Shown here: positions 1-8,270 of the stretch, piece after piece | Numbering within the stretch: the stretch's first letter is position 1 | Layout of the letters: each line of letters begins with the position of its first letter | From: Brumimicrobium sp965659845 | GTDB lineage: Bacteria; Bacteroidota; Bacteroidia; Flavobacteriales_D; Crocinitomicaceae | NCBI GenBank assembly: GCA_965659845.1 | Contig: CBFHXS010000024.1 | Coordinates: 1 to 26,716 of the forward strand | Length of the DNA: 26,716 bases | Direction: 5' to 3' | Made by a program: the position numbers and the translations under genes | The notes under the pieces: generated by a model | Database searches by the model: none | Told to the model about the DNA's origin: nothing | Seen by the model: only the letters and a program-made list of their open reading frames with translations

Positions 1-1
1 A

Positions 2-394
2 GAGAAACAGCTAAAGAAAGAACAACGAGCAGAAGAAAAGGGTGATGGAAACACGTCCTTGGATGATATGATTGCTTATGTTGATGAGTATGGTAATATT
101 GTCGATACGCCACCAGAAGAGCAAGACAGAGAGGAAATTGATGCCGAAGATATAGTAGTAGGTGTTCCTTCAAGAGAGGCTAGTGATGAGCCAGATGAAA
201 ACACTGGGAAGGTAGCTTTCTACGATAGCAACAAAGGATTTGGATTTATTACTGATAGCCATGATGGTGAGAAATTATTTTTCCACATCAATAACGTTGT
301 TGGTGAAGAATTTATGGAAGAAGGAGATAAAGTCAAGTTCGACAAAGCAAGAGGAAAGAAAGGAATGGATGCGATCAATGTTGAACGCATTTAA
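2..394 (+). CDS. Cold-shock domain protein, 3' part (5' end outside window)
   Basis: The reading frame is open to the left edge, so the start lies outside the window; about 130 codons are visible. The first 15 or so visible residues are very rich in Lys, Glu, Gln and Arg, followed by a linker (MIAYVDEYGNIVDTPPEE) of the kind found in Bacteroidota cold-shock proteins. The last ~63 residues (bases 203-391) form a cold-shock domain: the RNP1-like KGFGFI motif and an RNP2-like LFFHINNV motif are both present, with the usual VxF...GKKG ending. The family binds single-stranded RNA or DNA and acts as an RNA chaperone in the cytoplasm. An internal TTG (59) or ATG (68) could start a shorter product, but the basic segment upstream continues in frame and is typical of the family, so I treat it as coding. 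It ends just before a strong terminator. Confidence 0.85.
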   Translation, partial: EKQLKKEQRAEEKGDGNTSLDDMIAYVDEYGNIVDTPPEEQDREEIDAEDIVVGVPSREASDEPDENTGKVAFYDSNKGFGFITDSHDGEKLFFHINNVVGEEFMEEGDKVKFDKARGKKGMDAINVERI

Positions 395-413
395 ACCATA
401 AAATATATATTAG

Positions 414-447
414 AAAAAAGGGAGTAGGGGACTACTCCCTTTTTTTT
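414..447. terminator. Bidirectional intrinsic terminator
   Basis: An 8-bp perfect GC-rich stem (GGGAGTAG at 420-427, CTACTCCC at 432-439) with a 4-base loop is flanked by six A on the left and eight T on the right, so it reads as an intrinsic terminator on both strands. It lies between the convergent cold-shock gene and the VWA gene, whose stop codon begins at 449. Confidence 0.9.
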
Positions 448-448
448 G

Positions 449-1855
449 TTAAAGATTTTCTGTCAAAGTGATTTGTTTCTTAGACTTCCTGTTTGGATCT
501 GTTTGCTTACTCATCAAGTCGTAAACGTATTTCAGATCATCGTCTAAACTTTTATACTCTAAATCAACGGAAGCCAATACCTGATCGATTGTATTGTAGA
601 ACCTTTCGGCGTCATTATCTTTCTCATAGTTAAGCGTGGCTTGTTTGAGTTGACTCGCCATGAAAGTAATACAGTAGTTTTTCTTCACTTCAGTATTTGC
701 GAGCCGATCATATGCATCTTTGCTTTTATCAATTTTAATTTCTGCAGTTTGTCCCATTAGTGTCTGATTGAAATCATTCTGGTTGATAAATGAAAGACCA
801 TATTTAACCGCTCCAACTTTGGTCGAATGCGCATCTTTTCGCTTTAACTTCAACATAAAAATTTGCGTCAAGCCACCTTGCATATCGTCAACTTCAAGTT
901 CAATTTTATTTCCTGCAATTACTGGATCAAAACCATAGCATTTTTCTAATGACAGCTGTACTGGTAACTCGATAGTTAGTTTTACCTTTTTACCGTAAGG
1001 AGCTGCCAAGAATTGTTCAACCTCTTCTTTAAATAGTTTTGTGATTTCTCTCGAATCCTGCACAAAATGCAGGTGTCCTCTGAGTCTTGTTTTGATTTGA
1101 CGCGCGAAATCTTGGTTGAATCGCATTCCAATCCCAATGAAAGTAAGGTCTATGTCCTTAACGTATACTTTCGTATTTGCCAAAATCTGATTTGGATCAA
1201 TAACACCTGTATTCGCCATGGCATCTGTAAACACAATCACACGATTGTTACCACTTCTGGAATAAGTACTCGCCACTTGTTTATAGCCTTCCTGCATCCC
1301 TAAGTGAACATTTGTACTTCCTTGGATTTGAATTTTATCAATCGCTTTGAGTATTGCTTTTCTATCACCAATCTTTTGACTATTGTAGGGGATAAAGACT
1401 TGACTTCCGAACAAGACTAAAGACACGTGGTCATCTGGTCTCAATTGTTTTACAAATTCTCTCATGGATTCTTTGCTCTTTTGAATAGGTGCACCACTCA
1501 TAGATCCACTCACATCAACTACAAGACTAATATTAGCAGGAGGGATGTTATCCAGTTTACTCGCTCTGTGCGTTGCAATACCAAGTTGAAGAATAACTTC
1601 ATCTGTATTCGTATTAAAATTCTCATTTCCCCAAGCATGAGATATTTTTACTGGTTCATTGTAATTGGCTTCGTCAATTTTGTGCGTATGATAGTTAAAG
1701 ATTTCTTCTTCGACCACATAATTAGATTGAATAATTCTTTGGCCATTTCCACCGTGATGATATAAATATGCTGAGCTGGAAATTCCATAGCCGCGTTGTC
1801 CATAAGAAATCACACCCAAAGCGATTGCTGTAATTGTTAAAACTAAAATTTTCAT
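449..1855 (-). CDS. Secreted von Willebrand factor A (VWA) domain protein
   Basis: 468 residues starting at ATG, with an N-terminal signal peptide (roughly residues 1-20, ending near SYGQ). A VWA domain spans about residues 105-285. The metal-ion-dependent adhesion site (MIDAS) looks complete: D114-V-S116-G-S118, T181 in GSTNVHLG and D211 in FTDAMANTG. About 170 C-terminal residues follow, with no recognisable enzyme motif and no membrane anchor, giving the layout of YfbK-like exported VWA proteins. VWA domains bind a divalent cation and mediate protein-protein contacts; the partner cannot be read from the sequence. The product is probably periplasmic or exported. No lipobox and no T9SS C-terminal domain is visible. 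The gene is monocistronic, ending at the shared terminator and diverging from truC. Confidence 0.85.
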   Translation of the reverse strand: MKILVLTITAIALGVISYGQRGYGISSSAYLYHHGGNGQRIIQSNYVVEEEIFNYHTHKIDEANYNEPVKISHAWGNENFNTNTDEVILQLGIATHRASKLDNIPPANISLVVDVSGSMSGAPIQKSKESMREFVKQLRPDDHVSLVLFGSQVFIPYNSQKIGDRKAILKAIDKIQIQGSTNVHLGMQEGYKQVASTYSRSGNNRVIVFTDAMANTGVIDPNQILANTKVYVKDIDLTFIGIGMRFNQDFARQIKTRLRGHLHFVQDSREITKLFKEEVEQFLAAPYGKKVKLTIELPVQLSLEKCYGFDPVIAGNKIELEVDDMQGGLTQIFMLKLKRKDAHSTKVGAVKYGLSFINQNDFNQTLMGQTAEIKIDKSKDAYDRLANTEVKKNYCITFMASQLKQATLNYEKDNDAERFYNTIDQVLASVDLEYKSLDDDLKYVYDLMSKQTDPNRKSKKQITLTENL

Positions 1856-1969
1856 GTTAACTGTTTTAATTTGTTTGTTAGATGATACAGTTGTGGATTG
1901 GATGGGTTCAAATAGCAGAATATCTACTTACATAATTAAAAGTCCTATAATTAATATTATGTTAAATAA

Positions 1970-1985
1970 GATTATTTAGATAATC
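1970..1985 (+). other. Small hairpin in the truC leader
   Basis: Perfect 6-bp inverted repeat (GATTAT / ATAATC) with a 4-base loop, 22 bases before the truC ATG, in an AT-rich 150-base region that also carries the promoter of the divergent VWA gene. No convincing TAnnTTTG box was found on either strand here. The function, if any, is unknown. Confidence 0.3.
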
Positions 1986-2007
1986 TATTACTATATTGCA
2001 TGGCTAT

Positions 2008-2736
2008 ATGAATACTTCCACTCAACCGGATATAGAACGCATTGAAATTATCTATGAGGATGATCACATTGTTGTCGTGAATAAACCCAACAACTTTCTG
2101 GTCCACCATTCTAACTATGCTCGAAATATTGAAGAACCTACATTGCTTGATGCATTAGCTGACCAATTTAATGATCCATTATATCCTGTACATCGCTTAG
2201 ATCGGAAAACCTCAGGGATTCTCCTCTTTTGCAAGCATAAAGATATTGTTGTAGATTTTCAGGGCTTATTTACGGAAAATAGCATTGCTAAAACGTATTA
2301 CGCGATTGTCAGAGGTTTTACAGAGAAAAAATTCATAATAGATTCACCAGTAAAAAATGACGACTCAGGAATATATAAGGACGCGCTTACTCATGGTGAA
2401 ACGATTCATAAGATTGAATTGCATATTCCTGTGCATCCTTATGACAGTTCTCGCTACAGTCTGGTTACATTAGCTCCACAAACTGGACGTATGCATCAGT
2501 TAAGAATCCATATGAATAAAATTAGCCACCCAATAATTGGAGACTATAAATACGGTGATCGCTTCCATAATAGAATGTTTGAGACTGAATTTCAGTGTAT
2601 TTACATGTTTTTACATGCTAGATCACTACAATTTGAACACCCTATTTCGCACAAAAAGCTCGATTTAACAGCTAATTTCCCTAAGGATTGGGATATTATG
2701 TTAAATAGGTTTGGTTGGCTAAATAATATTGACTAA
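2008..2736 (+). CDS. truC: RluA-family tRNA pseudouridine synthase, TruC-like
   Basis: About 242 residues. The family signature HRLDRKTSGILL is present and contains the catalytic Asp. The rest follows the TruC order: an N-terminal NKPNNFLVHHS segment, SRYSLVTLAPQTGRMHQLRIH, HPIIGDYKYGD, and a C-terminal NRFGW resembling the QFGW of E. coli TruC. TruC makes pseudouridine 65 in some tRNAs; that substrate is inferred from family resemblance. I chose the ATG at 2008. A TTG at 1996 would add four residues, and an ATG at 2000 is in another frame and stops at once. No ribosome-binding site is evident, as is common in Bacteroidota. It converges on the giant minus-strand adhesin gene, with a terminator hairpin between. 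Confidence 0.88.
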   Translation: MNTSTQPDIERIEIIYEDDHIVVVNKPNNFLVHHSNYARNIEEPTLLDALADQFNDPLYPVHRLDRKTSGILLFCKHKDIVVDFQGLFTENSIAKTYYAIVRGFTEKKFIIDSPVKNDDSGIYKDALTHGETIHKIELHIPVHPYDSSRYSLVTLAPQTGRMHQLRIHMNKISHPIIGDYKYGDRFHNRMFETEFQCIYMFLHARSLQFEHPISHKKLDLTANFPKDWDIMLNRFGWLNNID

Positions 2737-2767
2737 AAAGAGCGATCCATTTCTAGACCACTCTTTC
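2735..2767 (-). terminator. Terminator after the giant adhesin gene
   Basis: Read on the minus strand, AAAGAGTGGTCT folds with GGATCGCTCTTT (with G-U pairs) into a stem of about 12 bp, followed by a run of T ending at the truC stop codon. The plus-strand transcript would have A-C mismatches, so it works best for the minus-strand gene that ends at 2798. Confidence 0.65.
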
Positions 2768-2797
2768 TCGAACAATTAATCAAAACTCAATACCCAA

Positions 2798-5700
2798 CTA
2801 TCTGAGCATATTTACATGTCCTTGGTGATAATGACGCTTATCGGACATGGTTTCCTGGAATTCAATGGTCCATATATAGGTGCCATCTTTAACATATTTT
2901 CCTCCATAGGTTCCATTCCAACCTATGGAAGCATCTTTTGACTCAAAAATCACTTCCCCCCATCTATTAAAGATTAATAACTGGAAATCTTGTGGATCGT
3001 ATCCAGAAGTAAATACAGGTTGAAATGTTTGGTTATATTCATCACCGTCTGGAGTAAAAGTATTCGGCACATAGAAAATAATGACATCTTCTACTTGTAT
3101 CAATAACCTTGCAGTATCCGCACAATCAGGACCGTTGGAAGCTATTAATGTTACAATGTACTCTCCTGACTCTTCATCTGGGAATGTATGCGTTGCATCA
3201 TACGTTGTAGCTTCTCCCGAAGCATCACCAAAGTCCCACGTAAAGTCTGTTCCTCCCATTGATTCATTTGTGAAGTTCACTTCTGTATCTGTAATATCTG
3301 TAATCATTGGGTCTGCTGTGAAATCAGCAATTGGTGGTCCGGTAACTTGAATGTAATTAGTTAAAGTTGTTGTACCAACACACCCTGATGCATTTTCAAC
3401 CGTTAACGTAACACTGTAAGATCCGCTGTTAGCATATGTATGTGAAACACCAGCACAACCTAACGCAGTTGTTCCATCACCGAAATCCCATGTACAGTTC
3501 GATCCATTTGCTGTAGAGTTCGTAAAGTTTACAGTATGCGGTTCACAACCTGTTAAAACATCTCCAATAAAGGATACAACAGGAGCAGGTTCAAGAGTAA
3601 TTGTTACCTGATCAACATTTTGACACCCATTCACATCAGTTCCTACAACTGAATAAGTATTTGTTGCACCTGGAGTAATGGGATCCCCATCCACTACTCC
3701 ATTATCCCATAGGTAAGTTTGAGCTCCACTACCACTGAGTGTAATTGATTCACCTTCACAGATCGTTTGATCCGATCCAGCATCAACTGTTGGTAAAGGA
3801 TTTACTGTGACCTGGACTTGATCAGTAATTGTACATCCGTTAAGATCAGCAGTTACAGTATAGGTTGTTGTTCCTACAACTCCTGCAAAAGGTGCACCAT
3901 CGGTCACTCCATTGTCCCAAGTAATAGTAGCACCATCAGGATTGTTAGCAGTAAGTGTAACTCCACTTCCCTCACATACTTCAATATCATTCGGTGCTGA
4001 AACATTTGGTGCACCAGCCTGAGTTAAGTCTATCACGCTATTATCAACAGTTGTACATCCATTCAAACTAATTTCAAAATCTGTAAATGTACCTGCCGCA
4101 AGACCATTCAAAACAATTTCACCATTAGCATCAGTTGTTATATTTTGAGGTCCTATAATCGTTCCATTATCATCGTAAGTGAGGTCGTAAGCTGTATTTG
4201 CTTGTAATCCTTCGATCACGATTTGACCATCAGCTAAACCACATCCAGGGTTAATCCCTGAAACATTCAATGTAGGAGCTGCGATAACCGTAACTGTTTC
4301 TACAGATACTTCGGAACAAGGCGCTGTGGTTGTATACTCTATTGTATATGTTGTTCCCCCTACTCCATTTGTTACCTCTCCTGTTGTAGCATTTATCGTT
4401 GCACCATCTGAAGGAACTGGATTAAAAGCAAATGTACCTCCTGGTGTTACAATACCTGTCACACTATTTGTTGATCCTTCGCAGAAGTCTGCTATTGCAA
4501 AAGTAGCATCAGCTTGCGCCGGATCCGTTAACGTTCCTGTAGACGAAACTGGGCATCCTGTTCCACCTCCTGATTGCTCAGTAATTGTAAAATCATCGAA
4601 CCATATAGCGTATTGAGCGGCACCTCCTGATAATATTTCGAAAGTATGATTCCCTGCAGTCATGGTAACTGTAAAGCAAACCTGTGTCCAACCTTGATTA
4701 GTTGTAACCGTAACATCTGGACCAACTTGAGCCCCATCTATTCCAAATGAGAAATGAGAGTTTGCTGTATTTTGTCCTGGAGGTCCAGATCCTTGTGGAC
4801 CTGCGTAAGAAACACATAATTCAACGGTTTCTCCACCAGCAAATGTAAATGGACCAGTAGAAATCTGATCTGCTCCAGCATAGAAATAAACTGATCCGGT
4901 TCCAGAATTAGCACCAAGACTATTTGCATAATTAGTGGTTGAAGATACACAACCTTGATCTCCGACTTGATAAACCGGGCTCACTCCATCTACGACCATA
5001 CCTGCATCATTTCCACAGTTATAGGTATCTGGACAATCACACCCTCCACCAGGACCAGTTTCAAAACTAGTGTTTGAATTGATGATTGTAGAACTTCCAC
5101 CAGCGGCATCTGTAACTTCTACAGAATAATCTCCAGCACATAAGCCTGCAATTGTAGAAGTATTACCTCCTACTGGGTTTCCATTATCGTCAGTCCAGTT
5201 ATATGTATAAGGAGGAGTTCCTCCGGAAGCAGTCACAGTCATTTCGCCATCACACGCTCCAGGACATGAAGGGTCTGTTGCAACGAGCTGATCAATCGAA
5301 GGACCACCTATGTTTGCTACACTCACTTGACCTGTTCCTTCACAGCCATTGTCATCTGTAATAATCACATCGTATACACCTGCACTTAATCCTGTAAAGG
5401 TTCCATTTCCTTGAGTAGTATTCCCATTGTCTATTGAGAAAATATAAGGTGCTGTTCCACCACTTGGTGTTAGCGTGATCTCACCATCTAAGTTACCACA
5501 GTTTTCATCAACAACAACAGAAGTAATCGTTGGGCCAACTGTATTTGTAAGTGTTTCCGTTCCAGTAATTTCACAACCATTATCATCTATTATTACAATG
5601 TCATATGTTCCAGCAGTCAAGTTACTAAATGTTCCTGTTGCCTGAGTCGTATTACCATTGTCAATAGAATAAGAGTATGGTGCAGTCCCTCCATTCGCCG

Positions 5701-7666
5701 TGAGGTCCACTACTCCATTGGCATTGCCACAACTTTCATCTGTAAGCGTTGCATTATAAGTAACCGTAGTTACAACGACTTCAATCTCAAATTCAGCATA
5801 ACATGTAGGATCATTTGGATCTTCCGCACGCACCCAGTAAGATCCACTTGTAGATACGTTTGAACCAATCGGGTTTACATCATTCTGTGCATCAGCCTGT
5901 GTATTATGGAATGTATAATTTGCAGGATCTGAAGTTGCATCGATTGCATCATTCAAATCTACGTTATTTGGATCACAAGCGGTTAATGGATCAATGATAA
6001 TTGTATTAGGTGGTGTACATCCATTACATGGATCTACAGTTACCGTAAAGTCTTCAGTGTAAGTAGCACATCCAGCAACACCATTATCCAACTCTATTGT
6101 ATAGGTTGTAGTTGAAGTTGGACAAGCCTGTGTGTTGATCGTATTTGTCGAGCTTAAATCTGTACCTGGAGTCCACGTTGCATTAACCGGCTGTTCAATT
6201 GGTGGATCATCAAATGTAATATTCCATCCAGTCAAAGAACCGAAACCAAATCCTAATCCTCCAGAGCCAGTATTAAATTCTAAAGTCCACACACCGTTTG
6301 CATCGCATCCATCAAGCGCAGAGAAAGGGTCTGTTGGGTCAAACTGACCAGTATAAGAACCAGAACCAGAAGAAATAGGATTTCCTCCAGCAGGTACAAA
6401 GCACATATCTTGAATTCCCGTTGTTGTAATTGTACTTGAAGGAACAAGCGTTATTTCACATCCATCAGGAGTAGACACAGTAATATTGAAACTAGAAGCA
6501 TCTATATTACAATTATCTCCAAAATTAATTGGAGTTCCATTACAATTACATCCTCCGAAATTTGTACATAATTCAGTACCAGAGAAGTTAAAATCATTGA
6601 TACAGATCTCTTGAATGGAACCAGGTTCGATGCCTGTCATATTAAGATCTTGAATATTAATGTTTACCGATGCCGATCCAGATGCAACGATTTCAAGTTG
6701 ATTATTCTCATACGTTTCAATTCCACCAGGATCAAGTACCCAAGCTGCATCACCAGTAATATCTGCACAATCACCTAGACATATTGTACTCGGGTTTAAG
6801 GAGATATTCGCATCAATAACCGGATCAAGTACTGTTATTGTAACGTCCTCAGTACAAACAGTTCCACCACCAGTAGTTAACTGCGCAGTATAAGTTGTTG
6901 TAGTAGTTGGTGTTACTGAATTAGGATTAACTCCTCCAGGATTACCTACTCCATAAGAATAACCATCATGCAACCAAACGAGTTCAGCATTTACATCGTT
7001 CTGATAGATCTGAACATTATCAATACCCCAATGGTCGTAATCAGCTCCTGAGTCGGCTGTTTGGTGCCATCTAAAAATTGTATTCGTTGTTATTGCTCCA
7101 GGAGGAACCTGAAAACACCAGTTATTCCAGTTCGTCAACTGAGGATCATTACCTCCGTTGGGATCGAAATAATTGATTGTTTGCCATGTGGTACCTCCAT
7201 CCGTAGAATACTCTAGGTATACACCTTCATCTGGTTCATCTGGTCCCTCACATGGCGACGCATCACCTTGTGAAGCAAATAATAAATCGAAACAGATAGT
7301 AACACCAGCAGTGGCTGAAGTCAAATCATACGAAGCTGACTCTAGTGTTCTGGGTACACTTGTATTATTGTCCATCCATGCATGCGTAGTACCGTCAACT
7401 CCCCCAGGAGAACATGGGTTTGTAAAACTTGTTGCACCGGGAGTAGAACCCCATCCAGTACCAAATCCACTTGTATTAAAATCTTCACTAAGTATAACTG
7501 TTCCAGATGATTGACCAAAAGCAGTTAAATCAACACTTTCGCCACAATATATCTCATATTCACTTGCCGAAGTCAAAACCTCACATTGAGATTTTACAAG
7601 GTAGGATAGAAATAATGAAGTGATGGCAGTTAGTACAGCAGGTAACGTTGGATAGCCCCGTTTCAT
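2798..7666 (-). CDS. Giant secreted T9SS cargo/adhesin with SprB-like and PKD repeats
   Basis: 1622 residues. Layout as read: signal peptide (1-27); a reelin/MAM-like jelly-roll domain (57-222, ending HWGIDNVQI); a segment resembling a proprotein-convertase P domain (about 300-485, with GVWTLEF and LTGWNITF); three SprB-type repeats (about 636-708, 712-785, 790-858) with the GGTxPYxYxxDNGN and AGxYDVxxxDDNGC cores; a galactose-binding-like domain (about 860-1032); Ig-like repeats (about 1220-1360); two PKD domains (1362-1442 and 1445-1528, with WDFGDGT and WDFGDAS); and a gliding-motility-associated type B T9SS sorting domain (1530-1622, VPNTFTPDGDEYN to the end). By family knowledge it is exported through the type IX system and exposed on or released from the cell surface, likely as an adhesin or matrix protein. 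Its ATG overlaps the stop of the upstream gene by 4 bases. No PorP/SprF gene follows, although such genes often accompany type B cargo. The binding target is unknown. Confidence 0.92.
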   Translation of the reverse strand: MKRGYPTLPAVLTAITSLFLSYLVKSQCEVLTSASEYEIYCGESVDLTAFGQSSGTVILSEDFNTSGFGTGWGSTPGATSFTNPCSPGGVDGTTHAWMDNNTSVPRTLESASYDLTSATAGVTICFDLLFASQGDASPCEGPDEPDEGVYLEYSTDGGTTWQTINYFDPNGGNDPQLTNWNNWCFQVPPGAITTNTIFRWHQTADSGADYDHWGIDNVQIYQNDVNAELVWLHDGYSYGVGNPGGVNPNSVTPTTTTTYTAQLTTGGGTVCTEDVTITVLDPVIDANISLNPSTICLGDCADITGDAAWVLDPGGIETYENNQLEIVASGSASVNINIQDLNMTGIEPGSIQEICINDFNFSGTELCTNFGGCNCNGTPINFGDNCNIDASSFNITVSTPDGCEITLVPSSTITTTGIQDMCFVPAGGNPISSGSGSYTGQFDPTDPFSALDGCDANGVWTLEFNTGSGGLGFGFGSLTGWNITFDDPPIEQPVNATWTPGTDLSSTNTINTQACPTSTTTYTIELDNGVAGCATYTEDFTVTVDPCNGCTPPNTIIIDPLTACDPNNVDLNDAIDATSDPANYTFHNTQADAQNDVNPIGSNVSTSGSYWVRAEDPNDPTCYAEFEIEVVVTTVTYNATLTDESCGNANGVVDLTANGGTAPYSYSIDNGNTTQATGTFSNLTAGTYDIVIIDDNGCEITGTETLTNTVGPTITSVVVDENCGNLDGEITLTPSGGTAPYIFSIDNGNTTQGNGTFTGLSAGVYDVIITDDNGCEGTGQVSVANIGGPSIDQLVATDPSCPGACDGEMTVTASGGTPPYTYNWTDDNGNPVGGNTSTIAGLCAGDYSVEVTDAAGGSSTIINSNTSFETGPGGGCDCPDTYNCGNDAGMVVDGVSPVYQVGDQGCVSSTTNYANSLGANSGTGSVYFYAGADQISTGPFTFAGGETVELCVSYAGPQGSGPPGQNTANSHFSFGIDGAQVGPDVTVTTNQGWTQVCFTVTMTAGNHTFEILSGGAAQYAIWFDDFTITEQSGGGTGCPVSSTGTLTDPAQADATFAIADFCEGSTNSVTGIVTPGGTFAFNPVPSDGATINATTGEVTNGVGGTTYTIEYTTTAPCSEVSVETVTVIAAPTLNVSGINPGCGLADGQIVIEGLQANTAYDLTYDDNGTIIGPQNITTDANGEIVLNGLAAGTFTDFEISLNGCTTVDNSVIDLTQAGAPNVSAPNDIEVCEGSGVTLTANNPDGATITWDNGVTDGAPFAGVVGTTTYTVTADLNGCTITDQVQVTVNPLPTVDAGSDQTICEGESITLSGSGAQTYLWDNGVVDGDPITPGATNTYSVVGTDVNGCQNVDQVTITLEPAPVVSFIGDVLTGCEPHTVNFTNSTANGSNCTWDFGDGTTALGCAGVSHTYANSGSYSVTLTVENASGCVGTTTLTNYIQVTGPPIADFTADPMITDITDTEVNFTNESMGGTDFTWDFGDASGEATTYDATHTFPDEESGEYIVTLIASNGPDCADTARLLIQVEDVIIFYVPNTFTPDGDEYNQTFQPVFTSGYDPQDFQLLIFNRWGEVIFESKDASIGWNGTYGGKYVKDGTYIWTIEFQETMSDKRHYHQGHVNMLR
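5312..5761 (-). repeat. Two tandem SprB-type repeats within the adhesin gene
   Basis: Residues 636-785 contain two units of about 75 residues that are close to identical over the core: YSIDNGNTTQ/FSIDNGNTTQ, GTF followed by SNLTAGTYDIVI or TGLSAGVYDVII, and DDNGCE. The corresponding DNA is also similar. These are protein-domain repeats (as in the gliding adhesin SprB), not a mobile or CRISPR repeat. A third, more divergent unit follows at residues 790-858. Confidence 0.8.
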
Positions 7667-8091
7667 AGTTGTTCTATTTTTATATTCTTAATCTCAAAAT
7701 CGGTTAGTTTTCTTTTGATCCACCCTTTCTCATCTTTCACGAAAATGTAGAATGTTTTAGATCGATTCTCCTCATTGAATTCGAGTGTTGAATTCGCCGA
7801 AATCACTAAAGAGTATTTATTCTCTTCACCTCCAGAGCAACCATAGCAGTCGTCACCATAATGCAATTCCTTTTGAAAAGAAATCTTAACGGAGAAATTG
7901 GAATAATTCTCATATTTCAAAAAATATCGAACATGAGTTTTGTTTGATTCTGAATAAGTTCCTTGAGCAACGCTTAGAACAACATTATTCTCTGAGAATA
8001 TTGGCGTATAGTCACCCACTTCAGTAGTTTGCGATATACCATACCCAACTGAAAGGGATATACCCAGGACTAATAGTAGTAGTCGTTTCAT
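7663..8091 (-). CDS. Small secreted protein coupled to the giant adhesin
   Basis: 142 residues starting at ATG, with a clear signal peptide (about residues 1-20, ending GISQ). I do not recognise the family. The mature part is about 120 residues of likely beta structure with a Cys pair in DDCYGCSGGEE (around residues 88-92) and a basic, Lys-rich C-terminus. No lipobox, membrane segment or T9SS sorting domain is seen. Its stop codon overlaps the start of the 1622-residue T9SS cargo (ATGA), so the two are probably co-transcribed and translationally coupled. From this I infer that it may be a periplasmic chaperone, anchor or surface partner of the adhesin, but nothing in its own sequence shows this. 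Confidence 0.8.
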   Translation of the reverse strand: MKRLLLLVLGISLSVGYGISQTTEVGDYTPIFSENNVVLSVAQGTYSESNKTHVRYFLKYENYSNFSVKISFQKELHYGDDCYGCSGGEENKYSLVISANSTLEFNEENRSKTFYIFVKDEKGWIKRKLTDFEIKNIKIEQL

Positions 8092-8100
8092 AGTAATAAA

Positions 8101-8185
8101 TGGTTTTCAAACAATTTTACTGAGAAAACCAATAATCAAACAGGATTTTTATACGAACGGTTAGAAAACCATTCATTCAGTAAAA
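8101..8185. repeat. Dispersed inverted/direct repeats in the 8092-8270 gap
   Basis: TGGTTTTC (8101-8108) is inverted as GAAAACCA at 8124-8131 and again at 8164-8171, exactly 40 bases apart. TTTTACTGA (8115-8123) is inverted as TCAGTAAAA (8177-8185). These elements surround the candidate promoter of the small secreted protein gene. They could be protein-binding sites or alternative hairpins. The rest of the gap to the parC stop (8186-8270) shows nothing I can assign, including no clear parC terminator. Confidence 0.55.
8112..8140 (-). promoter_or_regulatory. Candidate promoter for the small secreted protein + adhesin unit
   Basis: On the minus strand there is TTTG (8137-8140), 17 bases, then TAAAATTG (8112-8119), one mismatch from the Bacteroidota -7 consensus TAnnTTTG. 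Transcription would begin about 15 bases before the ATG at 8091. The site lies within a set of inverted repeats listed separately. Confidence 0.4.
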
Positions 8186-8270
8186 TACGCTGTAACTCCT
8201 AGTAAACCATGATCTTGGAATAAAAAAAGGACTTGATGAAACTTTAATAAAACGTTTTGTCAACCGCTTG

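Noticed and set aside
5312..5761. Spaced similar DNA blocks that might suggest a repeat array or CRISPR
   Set aside because: They are in frame, encode SprB-type protein repeats of about 75 residues, and lack short identical repeats with unique spacers.
7173..7514. Plus-strand frame of 113 codons opposite the adhesin gene
   Set aside because: It is a Pro/Ser/Val-rich antisense shadow, as expected opposite Gly/Thr-rich coding sequence; no signal or domain.
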